Origin: Lachnospiraceae bacterium UBA7179
GTDB taxonomy: Bacteria > Bacillota > Clostridia > Lachnospirales > Lachnospiraceae
Assembly (NCBI GenBank): GCA_002491195.1
Contig: DKVL01000076.1
Location: 44,210 to 65,395, forward strand
Length of the DNA: 21,186 nucleotides
Direction: 5' to 3'
The notes beneath the pieces were generated by a model. It was not told the origin of the DNA. It saw only the letters and a program-made list of their open reading frames with translations, and ran no database searches. Of the stretch, positions 7,172 to 14,413 are shown piece by piece. A program made the translations under genes and the position numbers. Positions within the stretch are counted from its first letter, which is position 1; every line of letters starts with the position of its first letter.

Positions 7172-7753
7172 TTATTCCACATCCACACCAAAGTTTGCAC
7201 AGAGCGCGGCAAGTCCGCCCTGGAAACCGCTTCCAATCGCATTGAATTTCCACTCGCTGCCGTTCTTGTAAAGTTCGCCAAACACAGCCGCTGTCTCGAT
7301 CGAGAAGTCCTCGCCGAGATCATAGCGAAGCATCTCCTCGCCGTTCTCTTCATTGTAGATACGGATAAACGCATTGCTGACCATTCCGAAATTCTGCTTT
7401 CTCTGCTCGGGCTCATAGATCGTCACCGTAAATGCGATCTTTGTGACATTATCAGGAACTTTTGACAAGTCGATCTTGATCTGCTCGTCATCTCCGTCGC
7501 CGACTCCTGTGAGATTATCGCCCTGATGCACGACGCTTCCCGATGGATGAGAAAGATTTCCATAAAATACAAAATCGCTGGAACTCCCAACCTTGCCTGT
7601 ATCATTCAAAAGGAATGCAGCCGCATCCAAATCAAAATCTCCGCCTGTGTCAAACGCATTGACATCCCATCCAAGTCCTACAACAACCTTCTTTAATCCC
7701 GGATTATCCTTTGTGAGACTAACTTTCTGACCTTTCGTTAAACTAACTGGCAT
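7172..7753 (-). CDS. terD: TerD-family calcium-binding stress protein
   Basis: This 193-residue protein is a canonical TerD domain. Acidic residues D39, D41 and D43 of GGDFDLDAAAF and the loop GDNLTGVGDGDDE (78-90) form the Ca2+ sites known for the family. FGMVSNAFIRI (122-132), YDLGEDFSIETA (144-155) and SEWKFNAIGSGFQGG (166-180) complete the signature. It closely resembles the product of 7927-8508, so the pair arose by tandem duplication. I chose ATG 7753 because GGAGGG lies about 7 bases upstream; an in-frame ATG at 7768 overlaps that ribosome site and gives an untypical MEGN start. TerD proteins are cytoplasmic and often membrane-associated in stress responses to tellurite, phage or envelope damage; the exact role here is unknown. 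Confidence 0.95.
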   Translation of the reverse strand: MPVSLTKGQKVSLTKDNPGLKKVVVGLGWDVNAFDTGGDFDLDAAAFLLNDTGKVGSSSDFVFYGNLSHPSGSVVHQGDNLTGVGDGDDEQIKIDLSKVPDNVTKIAFTVTIYEPEQRKQNFGMVSNAFIRIYNEENGEEMLRYDLGEDFSIETAAVFGELYKNGSEWKFNAIGSGFQGGLAALCANFGVDVE

Positions 7754-7784
7754 TCTATTACCCTCCATTTTTTACTTATTAATA

Positions 7785-7926
7785 AAGTTCTCTTCACCCT
7801 TCCCGTCATGCTGCCTCAGCGGCACAAACAATGCGTGAAGAACGCTGCCCTTGCGTTCTTCGGTGTGAAGTTTTAGATTTTCTTAGTCTGCGTCTTTTGC
7901 AGGCTTAGAAAATCTCTTCACACTGT
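7785..7926 (-). repeat. Structured intergenic repeat, copy A
   Basis: The gap between two terD genes holds two hairpins. The long one has outer arms GTGTGAAG (7863-7870) / CTTCACAC (7916-7923), then a 9-bp stem 7875-7883 / 7907-7915, a T-T mismatch and an upper stem. The short one is a perfect 9-bp stem, GAAGAACGC (7837-7845) / GCGTTCTTC (7853-7861). A second copy at 9713-9845 shares an identical 33-base block (7835-7867 here) and the same fold. On the transcribed strand the long hairpin starts 3 bases after the upstream TerD stop. No U-tract follows, so it is not a plain terminator. It could be an RNA processing or stability element, or a small mobile repeat. Confidence 0.85.
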
Positions 7927-8508
7927 TTACGCCACTTCGATACCATAGTGGCCGCACAGCGCCGCAAGTCCGCCCTGGAATCCGCTTCCGATGGCATTAA
8001 ACTTCCACTCGCCGTTATGTCTGTAGAGCTCTCCGACAACCACCGCCGTCTCAATCGAGAAATCCTCACCCAGATCGTAGCGGATCAGTTCTGTATTGGT
8101 CGTCTCGTCAACGATACGGATAAACGCGTTCGCAACCTGACCAAAATTCTGCTTTCTGACATCCGCGTCATAAATGGTAACCGTAAACGCAATCTTCTCA
8201 ACATTGGCCGGAACTTTGTCAAGCTCGATCTCAATCTGCTCGTCGTCTCCCTCACCTTCTCCAGTCAGGTTGTCGCCCATGTGCTTCACAGACTCGCTCG
8301 GGTGTGTCAGATTTCCATAGAACACAAACTCCTTCTCGGTCGGGCACTTTCCGTTTGCCCCCACCATAAATGCCGCTGCATCCAGGTCAAAGTCTGCGCC
8401 GGAATCAAACGCATTGACATCCCATCCAAGTCCGACCATGATCTTTTTCAAACCTGGATTTCCTTTCGTCAGATCAACTTTCTGTCCTTTTGATAAACTA
8501 ATTGGCAT
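7927..8508 (-). CDS. terD: TerD-family calcium-binding stress protein
   Basis: This 193-residue TerD domain has the acidic motif ADFDLDAAAF (D39, D41, D43) and the loop GDNLTGEGEGDDE (78-90), where one G-D is G-E compared with its sister. FGQVANAFIRI, IRYDLGEDFSIETA and GEWKFNAIGSGFQGG follow in family order. It is very similar to the protein of 7172-7753. A perfect GGAGG lies about 7 bases before ATG 8508. It is the first of three leftward terD genes, 29 bases after telA, and should share its transcript. The structured repeat copy A begins 3 bases after its stop codon. Confidence 0.95.
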   Translation of the reverse strand: MPISLSKGQKVDLTKGNPGLKKIMVGLGWDVNAFDSGADFDLDAAAFMVGANGKCPTEKEFVFYGNLTHPSESVKHMGDNLTGEGEGDDEQIEIELDKVPANVEKIAFTVTIYDADVRKQNFGQVANAFIRIVDETTNTELIRYDLGEDFSIETAVVVGELYRHNGEWKFNAIGSGFQGGLAALCGHYGIEVA

Positions 8509-8537
8509 ATTTTTTCCTCCTTCATATGAAAAGTTAT

Positions 8538-9689
8538 TTAGTTCTTTTTATTGGGAACATGGTACATCTCGTTGAATTCCCGCTTGATATTCTCAAGTCT
8601 TGCCTGATCCTCGATGCGTTTCTGTTTCGCGTCATTCTGAATCTGTCTTGTCTCGTTAATACCATCCACGATCGTTCTCCAAGTTGTCTCCAATGTTTCA
8701 ATCTTGATCGAGCTGCCTGCTGCCATCGCTGTTGTCATCTTCGTCTGCTCCACTGTGTTCTGTGCATTCTTTATTAACATCTCATTCGTCTTGGCATCGA
8801 GCGCGCTCATCGCCTCCGCCTGTATCTTCTGACGTTTGAGCATGATTGCCTGTGCAAGCGCCTGTTTGAATACCGGCAGCGTGATGATAAATGCCGAGTT
8901 GATCTTGCGGACAAGGTTCATATTGCTAAATTCCATCGCTTTGATCATAGGAATCGACTGCATCGCCACACTCTCGGCCGTCCTGAGATCCTGTGTCCGC
9001 TGTTCCAGCATCATCAGCGCCTGGTTGAGACTCGTGAGCTCAAACTGGATCGAAGTGTCCCCCGTCGTCTGCATATCAGATTCTCTCTGTTTGATATATG
9101 CCTCGATCTCCCTGCATCCCTGCTCACCGGCGAGAATATACTTTACCAACTCATGGTAATAGTTCACATTCGCCTCAAACATCTGATCCAGATTCCGGTT
9201 TGACTGTTTGATCTCTGACTCATATTTTCTGAGCTCTACATAAATCTTGTCAACCTCGTCCCCCATTGTATGATATTTTTCCAGTATCTTGTCAAGCTGC
9301 TTTCTCATATTGCCAAAAAGCTTTCCAAAAAGAGTAGGATTCTCCTGAAGTTCATCAATGTCAAACTTCTCCATCACCCTCGCAAGCGCATTGAGCATCT
9401 CGCTCGAATCGTCAAGCTGAGACATATTCACGTTGTTCAACACGACATCCGAAGCCTTGGAAATCTCCTCTGCTACCTCTGCGCCAAACGATACGATCGT
9501 CTCGAGATTATTGACTTCGATCGTGCTCACAATATCGTCAACCTCCTGCGAACCGACAAGCACCTCATTCATCTGCTGCCTGTCCTCCACGATATCATAT
9601 GTTTCAACCACCTCAATCTCATTTCTGGCGTCCGCGGTACCCGCCACGACAGGCGCCTGCGTCTTTACTTTGCTGAAATCAAGTCCCAT
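8538..9689 (-). CDS. telA: TelA / YceH toxic anion resistance protein
   Basis: This 383-residue, largely helical protein belongs to the TelA family (Bacillus subtilis YceH, plasmid KlaA/TelA). Long charged helices probably form coiled coils, for example FGKLFGNMRKQLDKILEKY, MLEQRTQDLRTAESVAMQS and QKRIEDQARLENIKREF. The family signature region, SIPMIKAMEFSNMNLVRKI then ITLPVFKQALAQAIMLK, is intact. There is no signal peptide or membrane span. TelA proteins are linked to tolerance of tellurite, cell-wall antibiotics and other envelope stress, by an unknown mechanism. GGAGG stands 6 bases before the ATG. It lies between yceG and the terD run, the same order of families as in the B. subtilis yce operon though with yceG and telA before the terD genes. 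Confidence 0.93.
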   Translation of the reverse strand: MGLDFSKVKTQAPVVAGTADARNEIEVVETYDIVEDRQQMNEVLVGSQEVDDIVSTIEVNNLETIVSFGAEVAEEISKASDVVLNNVNMSQLDDSSEMLNALARVMEKFDIDELQENPTLFGKLFGNMRKQLDKILEKYHTMGDEVDKIYVELRKYESEIKQSNRNLDQMFEANVNYYHELVKYILAGEQGCREIEAYIKQRESDMQTTGDTSIQFELTSLNQALMMLEQRTQDLRTAESVAMQSIPMIKAMEFSNMNLVRKINSAFIITLPVFKQALAQAIMLKRQKIQAEAMSALDAKTNEMLIKNAQNTVEQTKMTTAMAAGSSIKIETLETTWRTIVDGINETRQIQNDAKQKRIEDQARLENIKREFNEMYHVPNKKN

Positions 9690-9712
9690 TTTTTATCCTC
9701 CATTCTATCTAC

Positions 9713-9845
9713 AAGTTCTTTCCACACTTTCCAACACACCACCACAAACAATCCTGTGAAGAACGCTGCCCTTGCGTTCTTCGGTGTGTAATTTAGAAAT
9801 TCTTAGCGGGCGTACTTTGGCCGCTTAGAATTTCTTTACACACTA
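9713..9845 (-). repeat. Structured intergenic repeat, copy B
   Basis: This copy fills the gap between yceG and telA. Its long hairpin has outer arms GTGTGTAA (9784-9791) / TTACACAC (9836-9843), then 9795-9803 / 9827-9835, the same T-T mismatch (9804/9826) as copy A, and an upper stem AGCGG/CCGCT. The short hairpin, GAAGAACGC (9758-9766) / GCGTTCTTC (9774-9782), is identical to copy A, as is the block 9756-9788. It begins 2 bases after the yceG stop. Compared with copy A, base pairs differ on both sides at four positions of the long stem. Confidence 0.85.
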
Positions 9846-12116
9846 CTATCCTCTGCGAAACAGTCTGTCGCGCCACGACAGCCGCGCACCCGACGGAACA
9901 AGCGCCATATTGGGAACCTGCAGGTCATACACATACTCGCCAATCTGATGCTCCTCCATTAATCTCCTGTTAAAATATTTCTCTATATTCTGATACCCTG
10001 TCGGCACAAAAAATGCCACGTCAAATCCCACCAGATTTAAGAACGCTGTCAAGATCGAATCCTCGAGAGAAATCATCTTCTCTCCAGTGTTGATATAGAT
10101 CAGCTTTGGATTCTTTTTCGTAAAATCAAATTTCTGGATCAGCCGCACAATGTCTTTTGGCATATTCAGAATTGTCGCGATGATCGTGTATTCCGTACCG
10201 TTTTCAAAAGTTCCCTTGATGACTTTGCTCTCAATCAATAACTGCAGCTTGTCAAAAATGTGCTCCTGAACCTCATCCCGCAGGAAACTATAGGAATAAT
10301 TCGGATTCTCCTTAATTTTCCTTTTTTGCAATCGTCCGTTCTTAAAAAATTCTACCGCATACATCTTCATCGGATTCGGTGCTGTGGAATCAATATAAGG
10401 AACATTCTTCACGACAAACGTATCCTCTGTTATAAGTTCCTTGATCGAACTCCAATACTTCTGTACGATACCATCCTTGACGCCTGATATCTTTGCAAAA
10501 ATTACCGGCAGTGTAACGATACCATTTTCAGTACTGAAATTCGGACGAAACTTCAATTCTTCTTTCCACAGAATACGAATCTCCTCATACATTGTCTGCA
10601 GCGTGATCGATACCGCCTTGCCATACTGATAATTGCGATACATCCCCGTGTCCTGATACATCAGCCCGTCAAGCTCGCGCTCCGCATGGTACGCGACAGT
10701 CCCTACCTGCACATCTGAACTCTGCTGCGGATACTTGTTCATGGGCAGCGACTCCGTAAAATGAATCTCATACAAAAGCGTATCCTCAAGACAGCACTTT
10801 GTATTCAGATTCGGGTTTAAAATCAACACATCGACCGGAAGCCTTGCTAAAATCCGCAGGAACAATGCCTCATTCTCATCCTGGCAGGGCCCCATGTGTA
10901 TAAAACAGCTGATATCCGGCATCTTCCAGTTAGAGAACAGTTTTTTCTGATAGCGTTTGAGCCAGCAGAGCATATAAACCGCTTTGTTTGTGAGCTTATT
11001 CAGGTTCCTGTCTACCGCCTTTGCTTCCATAAGCATCAGATCCAGAAATGCCTTCACCATCACCCGCTGCAGTTCGATATTTGCCGTGTATTGAATATTC
11101 GCGGACAAGTCCATCAACATCTCGTCCTGCCTTGTGTAATTTTTGCGCTTCACCGCTGCGATCTCATCCATGTCAGGCTTTGGGATACACTCGTCGACAA
11201 TGACAACGCGCCTGCTGTTGTTGGTCAGTTCCAGTTGAAACTGATACAATTCATTGGCGTAAGTCAGCTTATCCTCCACACCATTGATCCGATAAAAACA
11301 ATTATAAAAAAGTTTCGGATCTTCGCCCCTTGCGGTAACGCTCTTCTTAAGATCGGCAAGTCCACTCCCCTCAATCCACGCGTTTGTACAGTTCAAAATC
11401 TGTGGTTTTGTCCCGTAAATCCGCTCGTTATTCAATGCATTCTGTATCTCAGACCGAATCCACTTTAAATTAAAATTCGGAGGGAATGCCTGCATATTGG
11501 GTAATACGAGATTATCCGAAATCTGGTTCCCTGCGTCAAGACTTTGATATCTGATATCCCCTCCATACTGCAGGAGCACCACATCGCAGCCTGCGTTTGA
11601 GAGGATTGTGACAAGCTGAAGCTCATAACTGCTGATGTCCCCCTCATATAAGATCTTGGGAATATTATTTTCGCCCAGCATATTGACAATACGCTCAAAT
11701 TTATAGTATAACCAGCACATAAACTTGATATATGCATTTTTCAGCATATTGTCGTTTTTGCCGGATTGCCGCAGGGCGTTGAGCGTTTCATAGAGAGCAC
11801 GCGCAACATTCCCCCTCTGGTAATCGTTCATGCGGGGCAGCCACTTTTTCAGACTCTGCGTGATAAAATCCGTACTCAACCGAAAATCCCGCCCCATAAT
11901 CTCTTCATAATAAGCCAGGTTTTTCTCGTCCGGATTGGGGATTCTGCCCTCGATGATCACACCAGTTCGTCTTGCCGTCTCATAATATTTCTGTATAAAC
12001 TGACTGATTTCCTCTGTGTATCCATTGATCCTATAAAAATACACGCCCCTGCCAGGTCTGTCATCACGTTCCACAAAAAAATCATTCAGATTTTTTATCT
12101 TAATATGCGCAAACAT
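9846..12116 (-). CDS. yceG: YceG-family protein of the Ter biosynthetic module
   Basis: This 756-residue protein resembles B. subtilis YceG (Pfam YceG_bac, described as a putative component of a biosynthetic module). Features include an N-terminal GVYFYRINGYTEEI region, a central FMCWLYYKFERIVNML helix, the alpha/beta stretch YELQLVTILSNAGCDVVLLQYGG, and a related-looking C-terminal one, SILTAFLNLVGFDVAFFVPTGYQNIEKYFN. This suggests an internal duplication of a Rossmann-like unit (inference). Its chemistry is unknown. The ATG at 12116 follows GAGG by 6 bases; a TTG four codons earlier is the alternative. It has its own strong promoter at 12224-12252 and a hairpin in the leader. Copy B of the structured repeat follows its stop, then telA. 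Confidence 0.88.
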   Translation of the reverse strand: MFAHIKIKNLNDFFVERDDRPGRGVYFYRINGYTEEISQFIQKYYETARRTGVIIEGRIPNPDEKNLAYYEEIMGRDFRLSTDFITQSLKKWLPRMNDYQRGNVARALYETLNALRQSGKNDNMLKNAYIKFMCWLYYKFERIVNMLGENNIPKILYEGDISSYELQLVTILSNAGCDVVLLQYGGDIRYQSLDAGNQISDNLVLPNMQAFPPNFNLKWIRSEIQNALNNERIYGTKPQILNCTNAWIEGSGLADLKKSVTARGEDPKLFYNCFYRINGVEDKLTYANELYQFQLELTNNSRRVVIVDECIPKPDMDEIAAVKRKNYTRQDEMLMDLSANIQYTANIELQRVMVKAFLDLMLMEAKAVDRNLNKLTNKAVYMLCWLKRYQKKLFSNWKMPDISCFIHMGPCQDENEALFLRILARLPVDVLILNPNLNTKCCLEDTLLYEIHFTESLPMNKYPQQSSDVQVGTVAYHAERELDGLMYQDTGMYRNYQYGKAVSITLQTMYEEIRILWKEELKFRPNFSTENGIVTLPVIFAKISGVKDGIVQKYWSSIKELITEDTFVVKNVPYIDSTAPNPMKMYAVEFFKNGRLQKRKIKENPNYSYSFLRDEVQEHIFDKLQLLIESKVIKGTFENGTEYTIIATILNMPKDIVRLIQKFDFTKKNPKLIYINTGEKMISLEDSILTAFLNLVGFDVAFFVPTGYQNIEKYFNRRLMEEHQIGEYVYDLQVPNMALVPSGARLSWRDRLFRRG

Positions 12117-12140
12117 ATTCTCCCTCAATCAATATTCTCA

Positions 12141-12193
12141 GGAACTTTGAAAAATAACTTTACAATCTTGCAATATTATTTCCTCAAAGTTCC
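12141..12193 (-). promoter_or_regulatory. Hairpin in the yceG leader
   Basis: GGAACTTTGA (12141-12150) and TCAAAGTTCC (12184-12193) pair over 10 perfect bases around a 33-base A/T-rich loop. The loop contains a second AAAGTT that could pair with the AACTTT arm instead, giving two alternative folds. It lies between the yceG promoter and its ribosome site. It could be a protein operator or an RNA switch; nothing identifies a known riboswitch class. Confidence 0.5.
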
Positions 12194-12223
12194 TTACCAT
12201 TTTATTCCAACACAATAATTAGG

Positions 12224-12252
12224 ATTATATCATAATTACAAGATAAGTTCAA
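12224..12252 (-). promoter_or_regulatory. Promoter of yceG-telA-terD operon
   Basis: On the minus strand TTGAAC (12247-12252), a 17-base spacer and a perfect TATAAT (12224-12229) preceded by TGA, giving an extended -10. Transcription would start near 12217, about 100 bases before the yceG ATG. This is the best-looking promoter in the window and probably drives the genes down to the Ca2+ ATPase. Confidence 0.75.
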
Positions 12253-12326
12253 CACAAACAGAACATACTTTCAAATATTAATTTGTTTTTAATCCGAATT
12301 TAATATTTTGATCCTGACCCTGCTCC

Positions 12327-13256
12327 TCAACTCGTAAAGCCCTGCGTGAACAGATTGATAAACTCATACCCGACTGCCCAGTTGATTCCCTGTGCACCGG
12401 GCACTCCGGCAGTACTGATTCCTATGACTTCCCCATACATATTAAGCACAGCGCCGCCGGAACTGCCCGGCGATGTCGGCGCCGTATACTGTATCATATC
12501 CACATCGTCCAGCACGCGGAAGCCTGATATGATACCATCCGACACGGAATTGAACAGTCCTAACGGACTTCCGATCGCCACTACCTTCTGCCCGCGTACA
12601 AGTTTCTGCGGTCCCTTATAAACGGGCAGCGGGGCAAGTTCTCTGTCGATCCGGATGACTGCAAGGTCAAGCAGCTGATTGTACTTGATCACCTGATCCG
12701 CCTTGTAGCTTTGATCATCATTCTCTATCCTGATCGTAAAAAAGCTGCCCTCTTCCAGTACATGATGGTTGGTCAGGATATAGCCTTTCCTGCCGATCAT
12801 AATACCAGATCCCGATGCAAACGGCTCTCCCTTTTTGTCATGAACCATGATCATCACGACGGACGATGCCAGCTGGGCAAGCTGCTCGAAACTCATCTCT
12901 GTCCTTGCGCTGCGGCCTGCATTATTCTGATTTACACTTCTATTATCCGCATTACTATGACTTTGTCCCGCCCGGGGAGGTATCCGAACCTGCACCGGTT
13001 TGGATGACGCTGCAGGCGTTCTTTCAAGTCTCTGTGGCGCCAGAGTTTGCCGTGGCGGTGCTGACTGTGGCGTTTCCGGCTGCGGCTGCGTTGATGTTCT
13101 GCCATGCCGCGGAGGAATCGCAACGCGCACTGGCTTTGTTTCCGCTTGCGGTGTCTTAGCCGGAATCTGCACGGCCGGCTGTGATACTGCCTTCCTGTCA
13201 GGCCTTGGCGGAATAACCACTTTGATATTTTGATCGTTCATCTGTCCATTTCCCAT
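12327..13256 (-). CDS. Signal-less trypsin-like (HtrA-type) serine protease
   Basis: This 309-residue protein has a disordered N-terminal part and a trypsin-fold C-terminal domain. The triad is complete: H165 in LTNHHVL, D197 in LLDLAVI and S266 in PGSSGGAV. No signal peptide, membrane anchor or PDZ domain is present, so it should act in the cytoplasm, unlike DegP/HtrA. The N-terminal 120 residues carry three VxIPPR motifs (VVIPPRPDR 13-21, VAIPPRHGR 45-53, VRIPPRAGQ 90-98) and a weaker VQIPAK at 29, possibly docking sites. I chose ATG 13256 because AAAGGA lies 7 bases upstream. An in-frame ATG at 13325 overlaps the -10 of its own promoter. Proteases of this fold have been linked to Ter gene neighbourhoods, but the substrate here is unknown. 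Confidence 0.87.
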   Translation of the reverse strand: MGNGQMNDQNIKVVIPPRPDRKAVSQPAVQIPAKTPQAETKPVRVAIPPRHGRTSTQPQPETPQSAPPRQTLAPQRLERTPAASSKPVQVRIPPRAGQSHSNADNRSVNQNNAGRSARTEMSFEQLAQLASSVVMIMVHDKKGEPFASGSGIMIGRKGYILTNHHVLEEGSFFTIRIENDDQSYKADQVIKYNQLLDLAVIRIDRELAPLPVYKGPQKLVRGQKVVAIGSPLGLFNSVSDGIISGFRVLDDVDMIQYTAPTSPGSSGGAVLNMYGEVIGISTAGVPGAQGINWAVGYEFINLFTQGFTS

Positions 13257-13323
13257 TTTCTTATCCTTTACCGTATCATTGCTGTTACTTTTATTCACTA
13301 CCTTGTAACAGGATTCTACTCCC

Positions 13324-13352
13324 ATTCTACCTATTTCACTTCACAAAGTCAA
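13324..13352 (-). promoter_or_regulatory. Promoter of the trypsin-like protease gene
   Basis: TTGACT (13347-13352), a 17-base spacer and TAGAAT (13324-13329) on the minus strand. The predicted start near 13317 leaves a leader of about 60 bases. It also rules out the longer reading of the protease beginning at 13325. Confidence 0.65.
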
Positions 13353-13379
13353 TATATACTACCATTTTGTACAAATGTG

Positions 13380-13388
13380 TGTTATAGT
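13380..13388 (+). promoter_or_regulatory. Candidate extended -10 promoter of the lyase gene
   Basis: TGTTATAGT gives an extended -10 (TGnTATAGT) with no good -35 upstream. Transcription would begin near 13395, about 50 bases before the lyase ATG. It lies back to back with the protease promoter, so one regulator could control both directions. Confidence 0.4.
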
Positions 13389-13447
13389 GTAGTTACTGTT
13401 CTGTATGGCTTTTTCAACCAGCTAAACTTTTATAGGAGATTTTTATT

Positions 13448-14413
13448 ATGAACAATTCTTTACTTCATTATAGCGTCGGCGCACTTCTGTACTGCCCTGC
13501 CAACAAGAGAACGATTGTCGACTCCATCGTCAATAACCGATTTGGCACGAAATACTCGCTCGCAATGTGCCTTGAAGACACGATCCGGGACGACTGCGTT
13601 GCCGAGGCAGAGCACATACTGACAGACTCTCTGCACCGGTTAAATGCACAGTTACAGTCAAAAAAATTTTATCTGCCTAAGATATTTGTGCGCGTGAGAA
13701 ACGCCCGCCAGATCGAACGGCTGCACAAAGCGTTTGGAGCGTGCGCGCATCTTGTCAAAGGCTATATCCTTCCCAAGTTTTCACTGGAAAATGCAGATGG
13801 CTACATACAGGAACTGATTCAAATCAACGAAGTTTCGAACGAACCGGTGTATGCCATGCCAATCTTCGAAAGTCCGACCATAATCGACCTGCGCAACAGA
13901 AATGAGATTTTATATGAATTGAAACAGAAACTGGATCAGATTGAAGACAGGATCCTGAACATCCGCGTCGGCGGGAATGATCTCTGCCACGCGTTCGGAT
14001 TCCGCAGGCACGATGACGAATCTATACACCAAATTCGTCCGATCGCCGACATCTTCTCCGACATTATCACTGTCTATGGCATGGATTATGTCGTTTCCGG
14101 GCCGGTATGGGAGTACTATAACAGCCACAACTGGGAAAAGGGATTGTATCATGAGATTGCCGACGACAAGCTCTGCGGATTTGTCGGAAAGACCGTCATC
14201 TATCCAAGCCAGATCGCAGTCGTGAACGAGGCGTACAAAGTATCTGAAAAAGACTATCAGGATGCCTCCGCAGTCTTAAACTGGGACAAATCATCGCATT
14301 CCCTTGTGGCAGGAAGTGCCAGCAAAGAGCGTATGAACGAATACAAGACGCACTCCCGCTGGGCATTGCGCACCCTGCTCATGGCAGAGTACTTTGGCGT
14401 GAAAAATTATTAG
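13448..14413 (+). CDS. HpcH/HpaI (CitE-like) C-C bond lyase of the Ter module
   Basis: This 321-residue TIM-barrel protein belongs to the C-C bond lyase group related to HpcH/HpaI aldolases and citrate lyase beta subunits. Recognisable parts are SLAMCLEDTI (37-46), FVRVRN (80-85, conserved arginines), the metal-site E141 in PIFESP, GGNDLCHAFGFRR (175-187) and GKTVIYPSQI (247-256), the counterpart of the GKxxIHPxQ signature. Ter loci carry such lyases together with ATP-grasp and phosphoribosyltransferase enzymes in a predicted nucleoside-like pathway; the actual substrate is unknown. AGGAG stands 9 bases before the ATG. It is the only rightward gene in the central region, and its stop overlaps that of the ATP-grasp gene by 3 bases, end to end. 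Confidence 0.88.
   Translation: MNNSLLHYSVGALLYCPANKRTIVDSIVNNRFGTKYSLAMCLEDTIRDDCVAEAEHILTDSLHRLNAQLQSKKFYLPKIFVRVRNARQIERLHKAFGACAHLVKGYILPKFSLENADGYIQELIQINEVSNEPVYAMPIFESPTIIDLRNRNEILYELKQKLDQIEDRILNIRVGGNDLCHAFGFRRHDDESIHQIRPIADIFSDIITVYGMDYVVSGPVWEYYNSHNWEKGLYHEIADDKLCGFVGKTVIYPSQIAVVNEAYKVSEKDYQDASAVLNWDKSSHSLVAGSASKERMNEYKTHSRWALRTLLMAEYFGVKNY

Noticed and set aside
7837..7861. The 9-bp hairpin GAAGAACGC/GCGTTCTTC considered as an intrinsic terminator or CRISPR-like repeat.
   Set aside because: No U-tract follows it on either strand, and there are only two copies about 1.9 kb apart with genes between, so neither reading fits.
12932..13233. Several overlapping open frames on both strands across the proline/arginine-rich part of the protease gene.
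   Set aside because: They are shadows produced by the biased composition of that region; none has a ribosome site or family resemblance.
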